From: Syntrophaceticus sp050949745
Lineage (GTDB): Bacteria; Bacillota; DSM-12270; Thermacetogeniales; Thermacetogeniaceae
Assembly (NCBI GenBank): GCA_050949745.1
Contig: JBMNGF010000018.1
Location: 62,001-126,000, forward strand
Length of the DNA: 64,000 nt
Reading direction: 5' to 3'
Each line of letters opens with the position of its first letter. Position 1 is the stretch's first letter. The notes under the pieces were generated by a model, which was not told the origin of the DNA, searched no databases, and saw only the letters and a program-made list of their open reading frames with translations. The translations under genes were made by a program, and so were the position numbers. Positions 32,974-41,696 of this stretch are shown here, one piece after another.

Positions 32974-33620
32974 AAGGGCACTCTGGCCCGCATTGCCAAC
33001 CGCAAGCGCCGTTCCACTTCAGCCCAATTGGCCAGCTGCCACCAGGCGCGCATATAGTCAGCCCGCCGGTTCTGGTAATCCAGGTAGTAGGCGTGTTCCC
33101 AAACATCCACAACAAGCACTGGGATTGCTCCCCATTGGGTCAGGTTCTGGTGCTTTTCTGCGGTCAGGATCTCCAGCCTTCCCCAGGATGGTACCCAGCA
33201 CAGTAACCCCCAACCAGAGGCTTCGACCTGGATTGAGGCCTCAGTGAATTGTTCCTTAAAAGATGTAAAGCTGCCGAAGTATTTTTCAATTTCCAGACGG
33301 GTATAATAGCCCGGCTCCCTTGGTGCTGGCGGTGCTATCACTGTCCAGTAAATGCTGTGTAGAATGTGCCCAGAGCCATTAAAGGCGATTTCCCGCTCCC
33401 AATGTTTTACCAGGCTGAAATCACCCATTCGTCGCTCCTCCACAAGTTTTAGTTCGGCTTTATTCAGCCCTTCCACATAAGAGAGATGGTGCCGATCGTG
33501 GTGGATACGCAAGGTTCTTTCGCTGATTACAGGCTCCAAAGCATTATAGGGATAAGGAAGAGGGGGAAGCCTGTGCCTACCTGGAGGAACATAAGCCTGT
33601 GTTGGTTTTGATCGCTCCAT
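32943..33620 (-). CDS. Fe/Mn-type superoxide dismutase
   Basis: 225 residues from the ATG at 33620 (AAAGGAG upstream on the minus strand); an earlier in-frame start at 33689 lacks a site. The metal ligands are visible: His40 in RIHHDRHHLSYV, His88 in GHILHSIYW, Asp172 and His176 in DVWEHAYYLDY. Converts superoxide to peroxide and oxygen. A proline-rich N-terminal extension precedes the usual LPPLPYPYNALEP start. The C-terminus VPLWQGDLLFAT is encoded by a GTGGCA repeat (32947-32973) and is not family sequence. It lies convergent with the manganese-riboswitch ATPase; both concern manganese and oxygen stress. Confidence 0.93.
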   Translation of the reverse strand: MERSKPTQAYVPPGRHRLPPLPYPYNALEPVISERTLRIHHDRHHLSYVEGLNKAELKLVEERRMGDFSLVKHWEREIAFNGSGHILHSIYWTVIAPPAPREPGYYTRLEIEKYFGSFTSFKEQFTEASIQVEASGWGLLCWVPSWGRLEILTAEKHQNLTQWGAIPVLVVDVWEHAYYLDYQNRRADYMRAWWQLANWAEVERRLRLAMRARVPLWQGDLLFAT

Positions 33621-33745
33621 AAATATCAACTCTCCTTTGCTATGGCAATGTCTGGTATTAAGGTATGCAGGGGTGTTGGATTTGTGCACTGGGGTGCCTA
33701 GGCGTGCTTCATTGTTTATGGGCGTCAGGGTGCCTGAGCGTCAGG

Positions 33746-33851
33746 GTGCCTGGCACCGTGAGAAACAGAATAATTAAATAATAACAAATCAAACGGTGCC
33801 AGGCACCTACTACACAAGGTTAATGTGGCAAACGAAACGTCCCCGCGCCAC
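33746..33851. repeat. GGTGCC long hairpin and GTGGCA palindrome
   Basis: 33746-33806: GTGCCTGGCACCGT and ACGGTGCCAGGCAC arms with a ~33-base loop beginning GAGAAACAGAATAATT, matching the copy at 26570. 33825-33851: GTGGCA palindrome with core AACGAAACGTCCCC. They lie between the dismutase promoter region and the end of the EcsB gene. Confidence 0.82.
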
Positions 33852-33876
33852 ACGTGTTATACCTATCACTGCCAGC

Positions 33877-35109
33877 TTAAAGGGACGCATGATGCCACAT
33901 GCACACGATTTTCGTTATATAATGAATCAGTCCAAATCCTACAGGTAAAATACCAATAGCACCTGCCCAGTTAAATAAGGAGAAACCCAATGCAGAGCTG
34001 ATCAGCAAAAAGCCTGGAGTTGATAAGAGAAGCATTGATTTCATTGCTGCTGCCCGTATATCTGCAGTTTTCCACTGAAACATTTTAATATAATCTGAAG
34101 TAATGACTTCATTCCAATGGAATTTTGCAAATTGTGTGAGGGCAAAGGCTAAAAACGGCCAGAGGAGCAATGCGGACCATTGGGGATCACTGACAAGGGC
34201 TATACCGATAGTTATTAGCAGCACATATACAATAAGATCATTCTGGTTCCGCAGAAATGATTTGATAAAAACTTCTGTTAACCCATTGACTGTATTTCGT
34301 TCCTGAAACAGATGGTTGAACCTGGAGAAAAATATAGGTCTTTTTCTTTTTGAACTTGGTTTTTTGATAGATACTCCTGACATGCCTAGTATTGCAGCTG
34401 CATGTTTTACCCTTTCTTTGTTCTCCCGGGTTATGTCTTCAAGGAAAGTTCCTTTTATTTCAAAACGGATCTTTATTAATAGTAAAAGGGTCAGAATTAA
34501 CAGTGCACAGCAAGTAAAGCAGAGCAGAGAATTAACAATGAGCAAAGGAGTTCCGATTACAAACAGTGGTTGTATGAGCACTAAGATAATTATTAAAATG
34601 GTTTTCGCTTGCCAGGATTTCAGGCGCAGGGAAATGAGCTGTTTTATAAACCCTATAGTCATTTTCAGCAGAAAAGAGAGAGCAAAGAGCAGTAATATCT
34701 GTTTTGTTGACAGCTCGTAGACTAAGAGCAGAAATGGAGCGAGTATAAAGAATAGGAGCAGTGTTATTAAAAGGCTGCACACCGCAGAATAAATCATACC
34801 GAGATCCATGATTTTTCTGATCCAGTCTCTTTTTTGGAGCAAAAAAAGCTGATCAGCTTCATCAAGGAATAACCTAATCGTTCCTGTCCATGTGTATAGA
34901 TAAATAAGCTGTAAAGGTATATATAGTGGAAGTTCAAATACCCAGGCTGGGGGTTGGTTCCATAAGTGAATATAGCTGACAACTGCTATTATCAGGCCGG
35001 GAATAATAATGTAGAGAGCCAATGTCCAATTGATGACCGTGCTCCATGTATTATAGATTAATTTCCATTCTGACAGTAAGCGTTTAAAAAAGAGCTGTAT
35101 TGGTTTCAT
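33877..35109 (-). CDS. ecsB: EcsB-family ABC transporter permease
   Basis: 410 residues, the normal EcsB length, with eight or more hydrophobic segments. Recognisable points are the segment FLDEADQLFLLQKRDW near residue 85 (typical of EcsB), the cytoplasmic loop FSRFNHLFQERN and FIKSFLRNQNDL around 290. The gene overlaps ecsA by 4 bp. EcsAB in other Bacillota affects protein secretion, membrane-protein processing and, in some species, export of linear peptides. The start ATG follows TGAAACC-type sequence inside ecsA, consistent with translational coupling. Confidence 0.85.
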   Translation of the reverse strand: MKPIQLFFKRLLSEWKLIYNTWSTVINWTLALYIIIPGLIIAVVSYIHLWNQPPAWVFELPLYIPLQLIYLYTWTGTIRLFLDEADQLFLLQKRDWIRKIMDLGMIYSAVCSLLITLLLFFILAPFLLLVYELSTKQILLLFALSFLLKMTIGFIKQLISLRLKSWQAKTILIIILVLIQPLFVIGTPLLIVNSLLCFTCCALLILTLLLLIKIRFEIKGTFLEDITRENKERVKHAAAILGMSGVSIKKPSSKRKRPIFFSRFNHLFQERNTVNGLTEVFIKSFLRNQNDLIVYVLLITIGIALVSDPQWSALLLWPFLAFALTQFAKFHWNEVITSDYIKMFQWKTADIRAAAMKSMLLLSTPGFLLISSALGFSLFNWAGAIGILPVGFGLIHYITKIVCMWHHASL

Positions 35110-35819
35110 TGGCTGTTCTCCAGCAGTTTATTAAAACATTCCAGCAGCGAACCCTCCGGCAGCCTGCAGATGTCTCGGATTTGGGCTAGGTTTCCTTTCA
35201 TAAGCAGTTGGCCTTCTGTCATCAATATTATAGAATCACAAACCTTTTCTGCCGTATCCAGGGCGTGTGTGGACATCAATACCCCTGCTCCCCGGTTTCT
35301 TTCCTGGTTCAGTAGTATCAAAAAGTCCCTGATAGCCTGTGGGTCAAGCCCCATAAAGGGCTCATCAACTATATAGATATCAGCTTTCAACAGAAAACCG
35401 ATCACCAGCATTACCTTTTGCTGCATTCCTTTAGAGAATGTGGCAGGTAGGAAGTGTCGTACCTCATCCAAACGAAACAGTTTCAGCAGTCTACTGCTTC
35501 GTTCCTGGAACACGGTCTGATTGATGCTGTGTGCTGAAGCGGCTAACTCCAGGTGTTCCCATAGAGTCAGTTCATCATAGAAGATGGGCTGCTCAGGAAT
35601 ATAGGCATATCTTTTATCATTTCCACAAAAATTTATCCTGCCGTCCATTATTGGCAGCAGGTCTAAAATGGCTTTGATAGTAGTGCTTTTCCCTGCACCA
35701 TTGGGGCCGATCAGGCCAGCCAGTTCCCCCTCTTTTAGAGAGAAATTGATATCCTTGATCGCATCCTTTTCACTTATGTAACCGGCACGTTTAATTTCAA
35801 TTTTTAACAACGGCTTCAA
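35106..35819 (-). CDS. ecsA: EcsA-family ABC transporter ATPase
   Basis: 237 residues from a TTG start at 35819 with AGAGGGG upstream. It has GLIGPNGAGKSTT, the Q-loop/EcsA-specific segment AYIPEQPIFYDELTLWEHLE, signature TFSKGMQQKVMLVIG, Walker B IYIVDEPFMGLDPQ and switch histidine MSTHALDTAE. Partner of the EcsB permease, with which it forms a two-gene unit. The substrate in this organism is unknown; known roles concern secretion and peptide export. Confidence 0.9.
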   Translation of the reverse strand: MKPLLKIEIKRAGYISEKDAIKDINFSLKEGELAGLIGPNGAGKSTTIKAILDLLPIMDGRINFCGNDKRYAYIPEQPIFYDELTLWEHLELAASAHSINQTVFQERSSRLLKLFRLDEVRHFLPATFSKGMQQKVMLVIGFLLKADIYIVDEPFMGLDPQAIRDFLILLNQERNRGAGVLMSTHALDTAEKVCDSIILMTEGQLLMKGNLAQIRDICRLPEGSLLECFNKLLENSQ

Positions 35820-35944
35820 GTTAACCCCTCTTTATCAGGTGTTTTCTATTTTTATTCTAGTGATGGCAGCCAAAACCCTGCAGCAGAAAATAGAAGGGTT
35901 AGCCTTGATGTTAGGCACCCTACACCCGCGCCACCCCTCACGAT

Positions 35945-36032
35945 GTGGCAAACGAAACGTCCCCGCGCCACCCCCGCGCCACCCCCCAGGCACCCTACAC
36001 ACAATGTGGCAAACGAAACGTCCCCGTGCCAC
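35945..36032. repeat. Two GTGGCA-arm palindromic repeats
   Basis: Copies at 35945-35971 and 36006-36032, both with core AACGAAACGTCCCC. The second begins immediately after the stop codon of the minus-strand zinc-ribbon gene (stop at 36034-36036), so its hairpin probably ends that transcript. Confidence 0.85.
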
Positions 36033-36033
36033 A

Positions 36034-36444
36034 CTAAAATCGGATGCGTACTTCGAAATCGTGATGGCAGCGGGGGCATTCGACTGTATGCTCTCCTGTT
36101 TTTCGGGGCAGGCGGAGCATAGTACTGCAGTGGGGGCATTTGCGGAAACGATGTGTTTTGATCTCTTTAATTCTGCGAATTGTCAATTTACCAGTTGCTT
36201 TAATAGGATTCCATATTTTTAAGAACTTTTCGTTTTCTCTGCTTCTTGCGTAAACATTGCGGGAAAATATTCTGTAAAGCATAAAAATCAGCACAGCCCA
36301 CATCAAAATGTCAATTATAAAAGACCGTATAGAAGCATTAGCAAAAAACAATACAGTATATAGTACGATCAACCCAAAGTAGAGCTGATCTATCCCATAT
36401 CTACCGTTCATGAAACGCGCTATTCTGTCTTTGAAACTTGCCAT
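36034..36444 (-). CDS. Small membrane protein with C-terminal zinc ribbon
   Basis: 136 residues from the ATG at 36444 (nine bases after AAGGGG; an ATG three codons earlier is too close). Two membrane helices (about 20-37 and 43-60), a basic linker, then a zinc ribbon CPHCSTMLRLPRKTGEHTV with second knuckle CPRCHHDFEVRI. The four cysteines make a structural zinc site. Similar small proteins accompany J-proteins and DnaK homologues in Clostridia. It is the last gene of the minus-strand run that contains the DnaK group, though a gap of ~90 bp separates it. Function unknown. Confidence 0.75.
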   Translation of the reverse strand: MASFKDRIARFMNGRYGIDQLYFGLIVLYTVLFFANASIRSFIIDILMWAVLIFMLYRIFSRNVYARSRENEKFLKIWNPIKATGKLTIRRIKEIKTHRFRKCPHCSTMLRLPRKTGEHTVECPRCHHDFEVRIRF

Positions 36445-36540
36445 ATCATGCACCCCTTTTAGTAGAATAAATTTCTATAACATATACTCGTCCATACTTA
36501 TAAATTCAAAAAGTACCATAGAGACTGATTGATTAGTAGG

Positions 36541-37189
36541 TTATCGGCAGCCCAGGCAGCATATTCTGAAGAAATAATAGGCTATACATGTACTTACAAA
36601 TACGTTGCATATGTTGATGTATGGCAAGCCAAATTCTTGGCTTTGTTGTTGATATGTGTGTCCACTGTTCTGTATTTGATACAATACACGTAGGTATTCT
36701 GGATTATTCGGTTCCATTTGCACTGCTGTTTTTGCGTGATTCAAAGCTGTGATTTTGTTGCCGAGGCCGTCATTGATAATTGCACTGTAATAAAACCATT
36801 CAGCATTCCTGTTAGTGATATTGGCCAGGACCCTGAGCGCTTCCTGATAATGTCCGGTAAACAAATAGTGTCTAACCGGATCAAATTCAGGAGATCGGCT
36901 ATCTATGCTGCTGACCGTGACCATAATGGCCGAAACCAAAGGGGTCATATCTACCATATGTACTTTGGCCGCTATAACCTCCGCCATTGCTGTATTGGGA
37001 GGCATTCCCGTTCCCGCTTCTTATCTGTTCGTAGGCCGCGTTAATTTCGCTCATTTTTTTGGCGGCTTCTTCGTCACCTGGATTAAGGTCAGGGTGGTAT
37101 TTTTTCGCCAGTTTGCGATATGCTTTTGTGATTTCTTTCTCAGAAGCAGTTGGAGAAACACCAAGCACTTCATAAGGGTCAGATATCAT
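36541..37189 (-). pseudogene. J-domain protein with C-terminal repeat-helix region, frameshifted
   Basis: The first frame starts at ATG 37189 (MISDPYEVLGVSPTAS) and encodes a J domain with the HPD motif in KKYHPDLNPGDEEAAKK and a Gly/Tyr-rich linker ending YGHGQQHR, stop at 36899. The second frame continues as DSRSPEFDPVRHYLFTGHYQ, a tetratricopeptide-like part (ALNHAKTAVQMEPNNPEYLR) and a Cys-rich hydrophobic tail, stop 36541. Removing one A near 36905 would rejoin them (QQHDSRSPEFDP). Intact relatives are single proteins of ~200 residues. It is either a real frameshift or a sequence error. It lies after DnaK and DUF5685 and overlaps the latter by 11 bp. Confidence 0.8.
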
Positions 37190-38006
37190 TGTTAATTGTA
37201 TCTCCTTTTTTTTTCTTCTCTGCTTCATGCCTTGTCCAAATGCCTGAATAAAGGATATTATCAATCAGATTTCTATCTTGATTGATCGGCAGCTGTTTGT
37301 ATTTTTCGGTACAGTCTGCCATAAGCAGATTTAGAATAGGTTTAAGATTTTCAGATGATAATGTAACTAATGGATTGTAGCGTTCATGTTTTATATCTAT
37401 CTTTAGATCAAGGCAGGCATCCATGATATAGATGAACCTGCCCAGTGCTCTCCCAAATGCCCGCAAATTATCAGTATACTCATCTTCACGCCATACGAAG
37501 ATTTCACTCATCAGTTCGCCAAAGCAATTTGCGGGAAGATCTGGGTTCAGTTCTCCTGCGTTTTCTATGTGGGAGAGTTTGCTCAAACAATCGCTGATTA
37601 TAGAACATTTATTTGGATATTTTGATACAACCTGCTTAAATTCCTGCTCTAAAAGTTTTGCTTGAAAAAAAGACAGCAGTTTTCTTTCATCTGTCCAATC
37701 GTCAAGACAATTGTAATAGGCCAGTGCAATATTCATGTCGGCAGCATAGTCAGTGATTTCATTTTGTATAAATTTTTGCGGTTTAAATGGATGGATAATG
37801 CACCGCTCAGTCTCTATCTTGTTATCTGTTTTATATAGTGCTGAGAGAAACAGAACCAGGAAAGTCATGTCATAGTTCAGCGTGATACGGCCTAGTGTGC
37901 CATGATGTTTTCCCAATGACCTGCATAAGCCACAGTAATAAGAGCGATAATGCTGCTTTTCTTCAGTGGTTAACTTTTCCATATTGGCGACTACATAGCC
38001 GAACAT
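37179..38006 (-). CDS. DUF5685 family protein
   Basis: 275 residues, mostly helical, soluble. It starts MFGYVVANMEKLTTEEKQHY and has the cysteine-containing YYCGLCRSLGKHHG motif, the NYDMTFLVLFLSALY segment, two more conserved-looking blocks (CIIHPFKP; AADMNIALAYYNCLDDWTDE) and GRALGRFIYIMDACLDL. This set matches DUF5685, found in Clostridia next to DnaK/DnaJ genes; some helices recall the isoprenoid-synthase-like all-alpha fold. Function unknown. It is between DnaK and the J-protein, so it probably belongs to a small chaperone unit. Confidence 0.82.
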   Translation of the reverse strand: MFGYVVANMEKLTTEEKQHYRSYYCGLCRSLGKHHGTLGRITLNYDMTFLVLFLSALYKTDNKIETERCIIHPFKPQKFIQNEITDYAADMNIALAYYNCLDDWTDERKLLSFFQAKLLEQEFKQVVSKYPNKCSIISDCLSKLSHIENAGELNPDLPANCFGELMSEIFVWREDEYTDNLRAFGRALGRFIYIMDACLDLKIDIKHERYNPLVTLSSENLKPILNLLMADCTEKYKQLPINQDRNLIDNILYSGIWTRHEAEKKKKGDTINNDI

Positions 38007-38063
38007 GCTGTTTCACCTACCTGATTTATATTCTGCCATGTCTGTTATTACTATTTGAATTTG

Positions 38064-39806
38064 CTATTTAGTATCTGAATTATCATTATCATCCTGGGGC
38101 ACTTTCTGCTTCATGGTGTCCAGTATGGAGGATAACTCATTACACGCTGCAATTATCTCTGTGTTATCTTTTTTCTTTAATGCTTTTTTGGTACGTTTAA
38201 CAGATTGATCAAGTTGAGAACGCTCATTTTTATCAAGCTTTTTCCTGATAGCTGATGCCTGATTGATCAGCTGCTCTGCATTGTTCCGAGCAGTAGCTTC
38301 TTCCTTTTGTTTTGCATCCTGGTCAGCATACCGCTGTGCATCACGCATAGCTTGATCTATTTCCGCTTGACTTAAATTGGAAGATGCCGTAATGGTAATG
38401 TTTTGCTCCTTGCCGGTTCCCAGGTCTTTTGCTGTTACATTGACAATGCCATTGGCATCAATATTGAATGTTACTTCAATCTGGGGGGTGCCTCTGATGG
38501 CACGCCTAATACCTTTTAGTTGGAATTTGCCCAGAGTTTTGTTGTATGCTGCCATTTCCCGTTCACCCTGCAGAACATGAACTTCAACAGTTGTTTGAAA
38601 ATGGCCGGTAGTTGTAAAGATTTGGCTCTTGGTTATGGGTATTGTTGTGTTGCGCTCAATAATTTTTGTAAAAACACCTCCTACAGTTTCGATGCCCAGC
38701 GAAAGAGGTGTTACATCTAAAAGCAGCAAGCCTTTGACATCGCCTACAAGGACTCCGGCCTGGAGGGATGCTCCCATGGCAACACATTCATCAGGATTGA
38801 TACCTTTGAACGGCTGTTTGCCGATGTACTTTTTGACTGTCTCCTGTACTGCAGGGATGCGGGTGGAGCCTCCTACAAGTAATATCTTGCTGATGTCTGT
38901 GGCCCGGAGGCCAGAATCGGCTATGGCCTGGCGTACCGGACCCATTGTTGCATCAACGAGATGTGCTGTCAATTCATTAAATTTTGCTCGCGTCAGTGTC
39001 ATATCCAGATGCAGCGGGCCTGACGAATTTTGAGTCAGGAACGGAAGATTAATCACAGTCGTTGCTACACCGCTTAATTCGATTTTTGCTTTTTCTGCAG
39101 CCTCTTTTACACGCTGCATGGCGGTGGCATCTTCGGTAAGATCAAAGCGATTCTTTTTTTTGAATTCTTTTACAAGATAATCAACCACACAGCTGTCAAA
39201 GTCATCACCGCCGAGATGATTGTTTCCTGCAGTGGCAAGCACTTCAATAACTCCATTGTCGATTTCAAGGATCGACACATCAAATGTTCCTCCACCTAAA
39301 TCATAGACCATTATCTTTTGTGCTGCTTCTTTATCTACACCATAAGCAAGTGCGGCTGCGGTTGGCTCGTTAATGATGCGCTGTACATTTAAACCGGCAA
39401 TTTTTCCTGCATCTTTTGTTGCCTGTCGCTGTGCATCTGTAAAATACGCGGGTACGGTAAGCACAGCATCGGTGACGGTTTCTCCCAGGTAGCTTTCTGC
39501 ATCGGTTTTCAGCTTTTGTAAGATCATTGCCGAAGTTTCTTGTGGCGAATATTTCTTACCATCAATATCAATTCTGTAGTCGCTGCCCATTTCACGCTTT
39601 ATAGAACTGATGGTACGCTCGTGATTAGTGAGTGTCTGTCGCTTGGCAATCTCACCCACCATAAGTTCACCTGTTTTGGAAAACGCAACTATCGATGGAG
39701 TGGTACGGCTACCCTCGGAGTTTGGAATTATGACAGCGTCACCACCCTCCATTACAGCTACACAAGAATTTGTTGTACCTAAATCAATGCCGATTACTTT
39801 AGACAT
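38064..39806 (-). CDS. dnaK: Hsp70/DnaK homologue (secondary copy)
   Basis: 580 residues, 30-60 shorter than housekeeping DnaK. The ATPase domain begins GIDLGTTNSCVAVMEGGDA and contains the phosphate-2 loop VYDLGGGTFDVSIL and the adenosine loop LLVGGSTRIPAVQ. The interdomain linker is GLLLLDVTPLSLGIET, the substrate domain has LQGEREMAAYNKTLG, and the helical lid is shortened and ends in a charged NDNSDTK tail. There is no grpE, hrcA or full dnaJ nearby; the companions are DUF5685 and a J-domain protein, so this is an accessory chaperone set. Confidence 0.92.
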   Translation of the reverse strand: MSKVIGIDLGTTNSCVAVMEGGDAVIIPNSEGSRTTPSIVAFSKTGELMVGEIAKRQTLTNHERTISSIKREMGSDYRIDIDGKKYSPQETSAMILQKLKTDAESYLGETVTDAVLTVPAYFTDAQRQATKDAGKIAGLNVQRIINEPTAAALAYGVDKEAAQKIMVYDLGGGTFDVSILEIDNGVIEVLATAGNNHLGGDDFDSCVVDYLVKEFKKKNRFDLTEDATAMQRVKEAAEKAKIELSGVATTVINLPFLTQNSSGPLHLDMTLTRAKFNELTAHLVDATMGPVRQAIADSGLRATDISKILLVGGSTRIPAVQETVKKYIGKQPFKGINPDECVAMGASLQAGVLVGDVKGLLLLDVTPLSLGIETVGGVFTKIIERNTTIPITKSQIFTTTGHFQTTVEVHVLQGEREMAAYNKTLGKFQLKGIRRAIRGTPQIEVTFNIDANGIVNVTAKDLGTGKEQNITITASSNLSQAEIDQAMRDAQRYADQDAKQKEEATARNNAEQLINQASAIRKKLDKNERSQLDQSVKRTKKALKKKDNTEIIAACNELSSILDTMKQKVPQDDNDNSDTK

Positions 39807-39923
39807 GAACTCGCTCCTTTTTTGGATAACTGTTATGTATCACTTATCATGGAATAGCAGATCTTTTTCTGCTTATTGTGCTGCTCTTTACATGAAAAAC
39901 CCAAACTGTGATCTTAATCTTTT

Positions 39924-39953
39924 ATTATACAGGTTTAATATATATTAATGTAA
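39924..39953 (-). promoter_or_regulatory. Promoter of the dnaK unit with internal palindrome
   Basis: On the minus strand TTACAT (39953-39948) and TATAAT (39929-39924) are 18 bp apart. Between them lies the perfect 14-bp palindrome TTAATATATATTAA (39935-39948). No CIRCE element is visible. Placement is about 120 bp upstream of the start codon. The rest of 39954-40270 contains a 7-bp hairpin (AGATTGG/CCAATCT, 40165-40185) followed by TTTTT at 40195, before the nadA start; it might be a weak attenuator. Confidence 0.45.
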
Positions 39954-40270
39954 TAAAAACAGAAAAAAACAAAAACTGATATAGTGTTTTGCTCACAGCA
40001 AAATTGATTAAGCTTTTTGCCCATAGTATGAAGATGGGAAGCTATATTACGAAGGAATTGCAGGAATAATGACGAATATTCCTTAGGATGTCGTTAAAAA
40101 GAGTACAGAAAGGATGGTTTCCTAAAAATCCAAATAGGAAACAAGGTAAATAAGGAACTTAGGTAGATTGGACCTGCACCAATCTGCTTGACGCTTTTTG
40201 TCATGTTCCGTAAGATTAAAGGAAAGGTTTAAGAAAACAGCCAATGGTTGGCGGTAAGGAGAGTTCTATT

Positions 40271-41197
40271 ATGCCACTGGAAGTTTGTGCGGAGACTGGA
40301 CACGCACAGGAAATCAGGAGATTGAAAGAAAAGTGTGGGGCTGTAATTTTAGCCCACTATTACCAGCCTCCTGAGATTAAGGAGATTGCTGATATTGTCG
40401 GTGATTCTCTGCAGTTAGCACAGCAGGCTGCTACTATTGATGCAAGTGTTATTGTTTTTTGTGGTGTCTATTTTATGGCGGAAAGTGCGAAAATACTCTC
40501 ACCAGAAAAAACAGTGCTTCTTCCCGAGGAAAGTGCTGGATGTTATCTTGCCGATCAGGCGACCGGGGAAGGGGTACGTGCCAGGAAAGAACAGATACCA
40601 GGGTGTGTTGTTGTTACCTATGTGAATTCTTCAGCAGCCGTAAAGGCGGAAAGCGATATTGTATGTACCTCTGCTAATGCAGTTAAAATAGTAGATTCTC
40701 TTCCAGAAGACAAACCAATACTCTTCGTTCCCGACCGCAATTTAGGGCATTATGTAGCACAGCAGACAGGCCGTCAGTTTCATTTATGGGATGGCTGCTG
40801 TAATGTGCATGATAAACTGACAGCAGCAGATATCAGTGCTGCCAGGGATGCTCATCCAGGTGCATTGGTGATGGTTCATCCTGAATGCCGGCCAGAGGTA
40901 ATCGATATAGCTGATCACGTTTCCAGTACAGGGGGAATGCTGAGATTTGCCAAGGAATCCCAAAACAAATCCTTTATTGTGGGGACAGAAGAGGGGATGA
41001 TTCACTCTCTTGAGCAGGCTTGCCCGGATAAGCTCTTTTATCCTGCAGCCGAGCATATGACCTGCCCTGATATGAAGGTGACCACATTGGAAAAGGTAGA
41101 AAAAGCTCTATTGCAGATGGAGCCTCAGATTGAGGTAGATCCAGTTGTGGCAGAAAAGGCACGTTTGGCATTGAAGCGGATGCTGGAAATATCGTAA
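40271..41197 (+). CDS. nadA: Quinolinate synthase
   Basis: 308 residues from ATG 40271, nine bases after TAAGGAG; an upstream ATG at 40244 precedes that site. It condenses iminoaspartate with dihydroxyacetone phosphate to quinolinate using a 4Fe-4S cluster. Motifs: ILAHYYQPPEIKEIADIVGD, VFCGVYFMAESAKILSPEK, YVNSSAAVKAESDIVCTSAN, WDGCCNVH, HPECRPEV, GTEEGMIH and the MTCPDMK end. Cysteines in CTSAN, HPEC and MTCPDM are the expected cluster ligands. It opens the NAD de novo set with nadB and nadC, although 499 bp separate it from nadB. Confidence 0.95.
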   Translation: MPLEVCAETGHAQEIRRLKEKCGAVILAHYYQPPEIKEIADIVGDSLQLAQQAATIDASVIVFCGVYFMAESAKILSPEKTVLLPEESAGCYLADQATGEGVRARKEQIPGCVVVTYVNSSAAVKAESDIVCTSANAVKIVDSLPEDKPILFVPDRNLGHYVAQQTGRQFHLWDGCCNVHDKLTAADISAARDAHPGALVMVHPECRPEVIDIADHVSSTGGMLRFAKESQNKSFIVGTEEGMIHSLEQACPDKLFYPAAEHMTCPDMKVTTLEKVEKALLQMEPQIEVDPVVAEKARLALKRMLEIS

Positions 41198-41696
41198 TGG
41201 TGTTAGTGATTGGTCGTTAGTCGTTGTGGTCGTTAGTATAATATTTTCTATGTCTGAAAGGGTCTAAAAAGTTGCCAGGTTGGTGGAACCATCCCTTGAA
41301 TTACAGAGGATTGTTCCCCGAGTCTTCAGACTTCTGACTTTTGCTTTTCCGGTTGGTCGTTAGTATTTGGATAAGAGCTAGGGATACAGGACGTGTTTTT
41401 GCTGTACCCTAAGAAGGCGAGCGCTGGACTGCAGTGCCTGTACCGGGCGAATTACAATATGATGTTCGGCATGGCAGTCGGCGGATAGGACTGTTGATAA
41501 GGCGAAAACCTGGTATTAAGGGCGGGTTTGTTGGGGTATCATTGATTTTTGAAAGATCTAATAGATGCTGATTTTGAAAGCTTATGGATACAGGAGGTAG
41601 TTCGGACGTACCCTGGATTAAAGCGGTATTCAGTATGATAATGGCGGGATGCATCCTGGTGATAACAGGGTGCCCTGGGAAGGGGATGGGGTTACT
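41198..41696. other. Gene-free stretch between nadA and nadB
   Basis: No supported gene. It contains tandem GGTCGTTAGT scraps (41212-41238), a TCTTCAGACTTCTGACTT repeat (about 41323-41344, related to 15682 and 43300) and two loosely similar segments beginning GGATACAGGA at 41383 and 41586. Confidence 0.5.
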
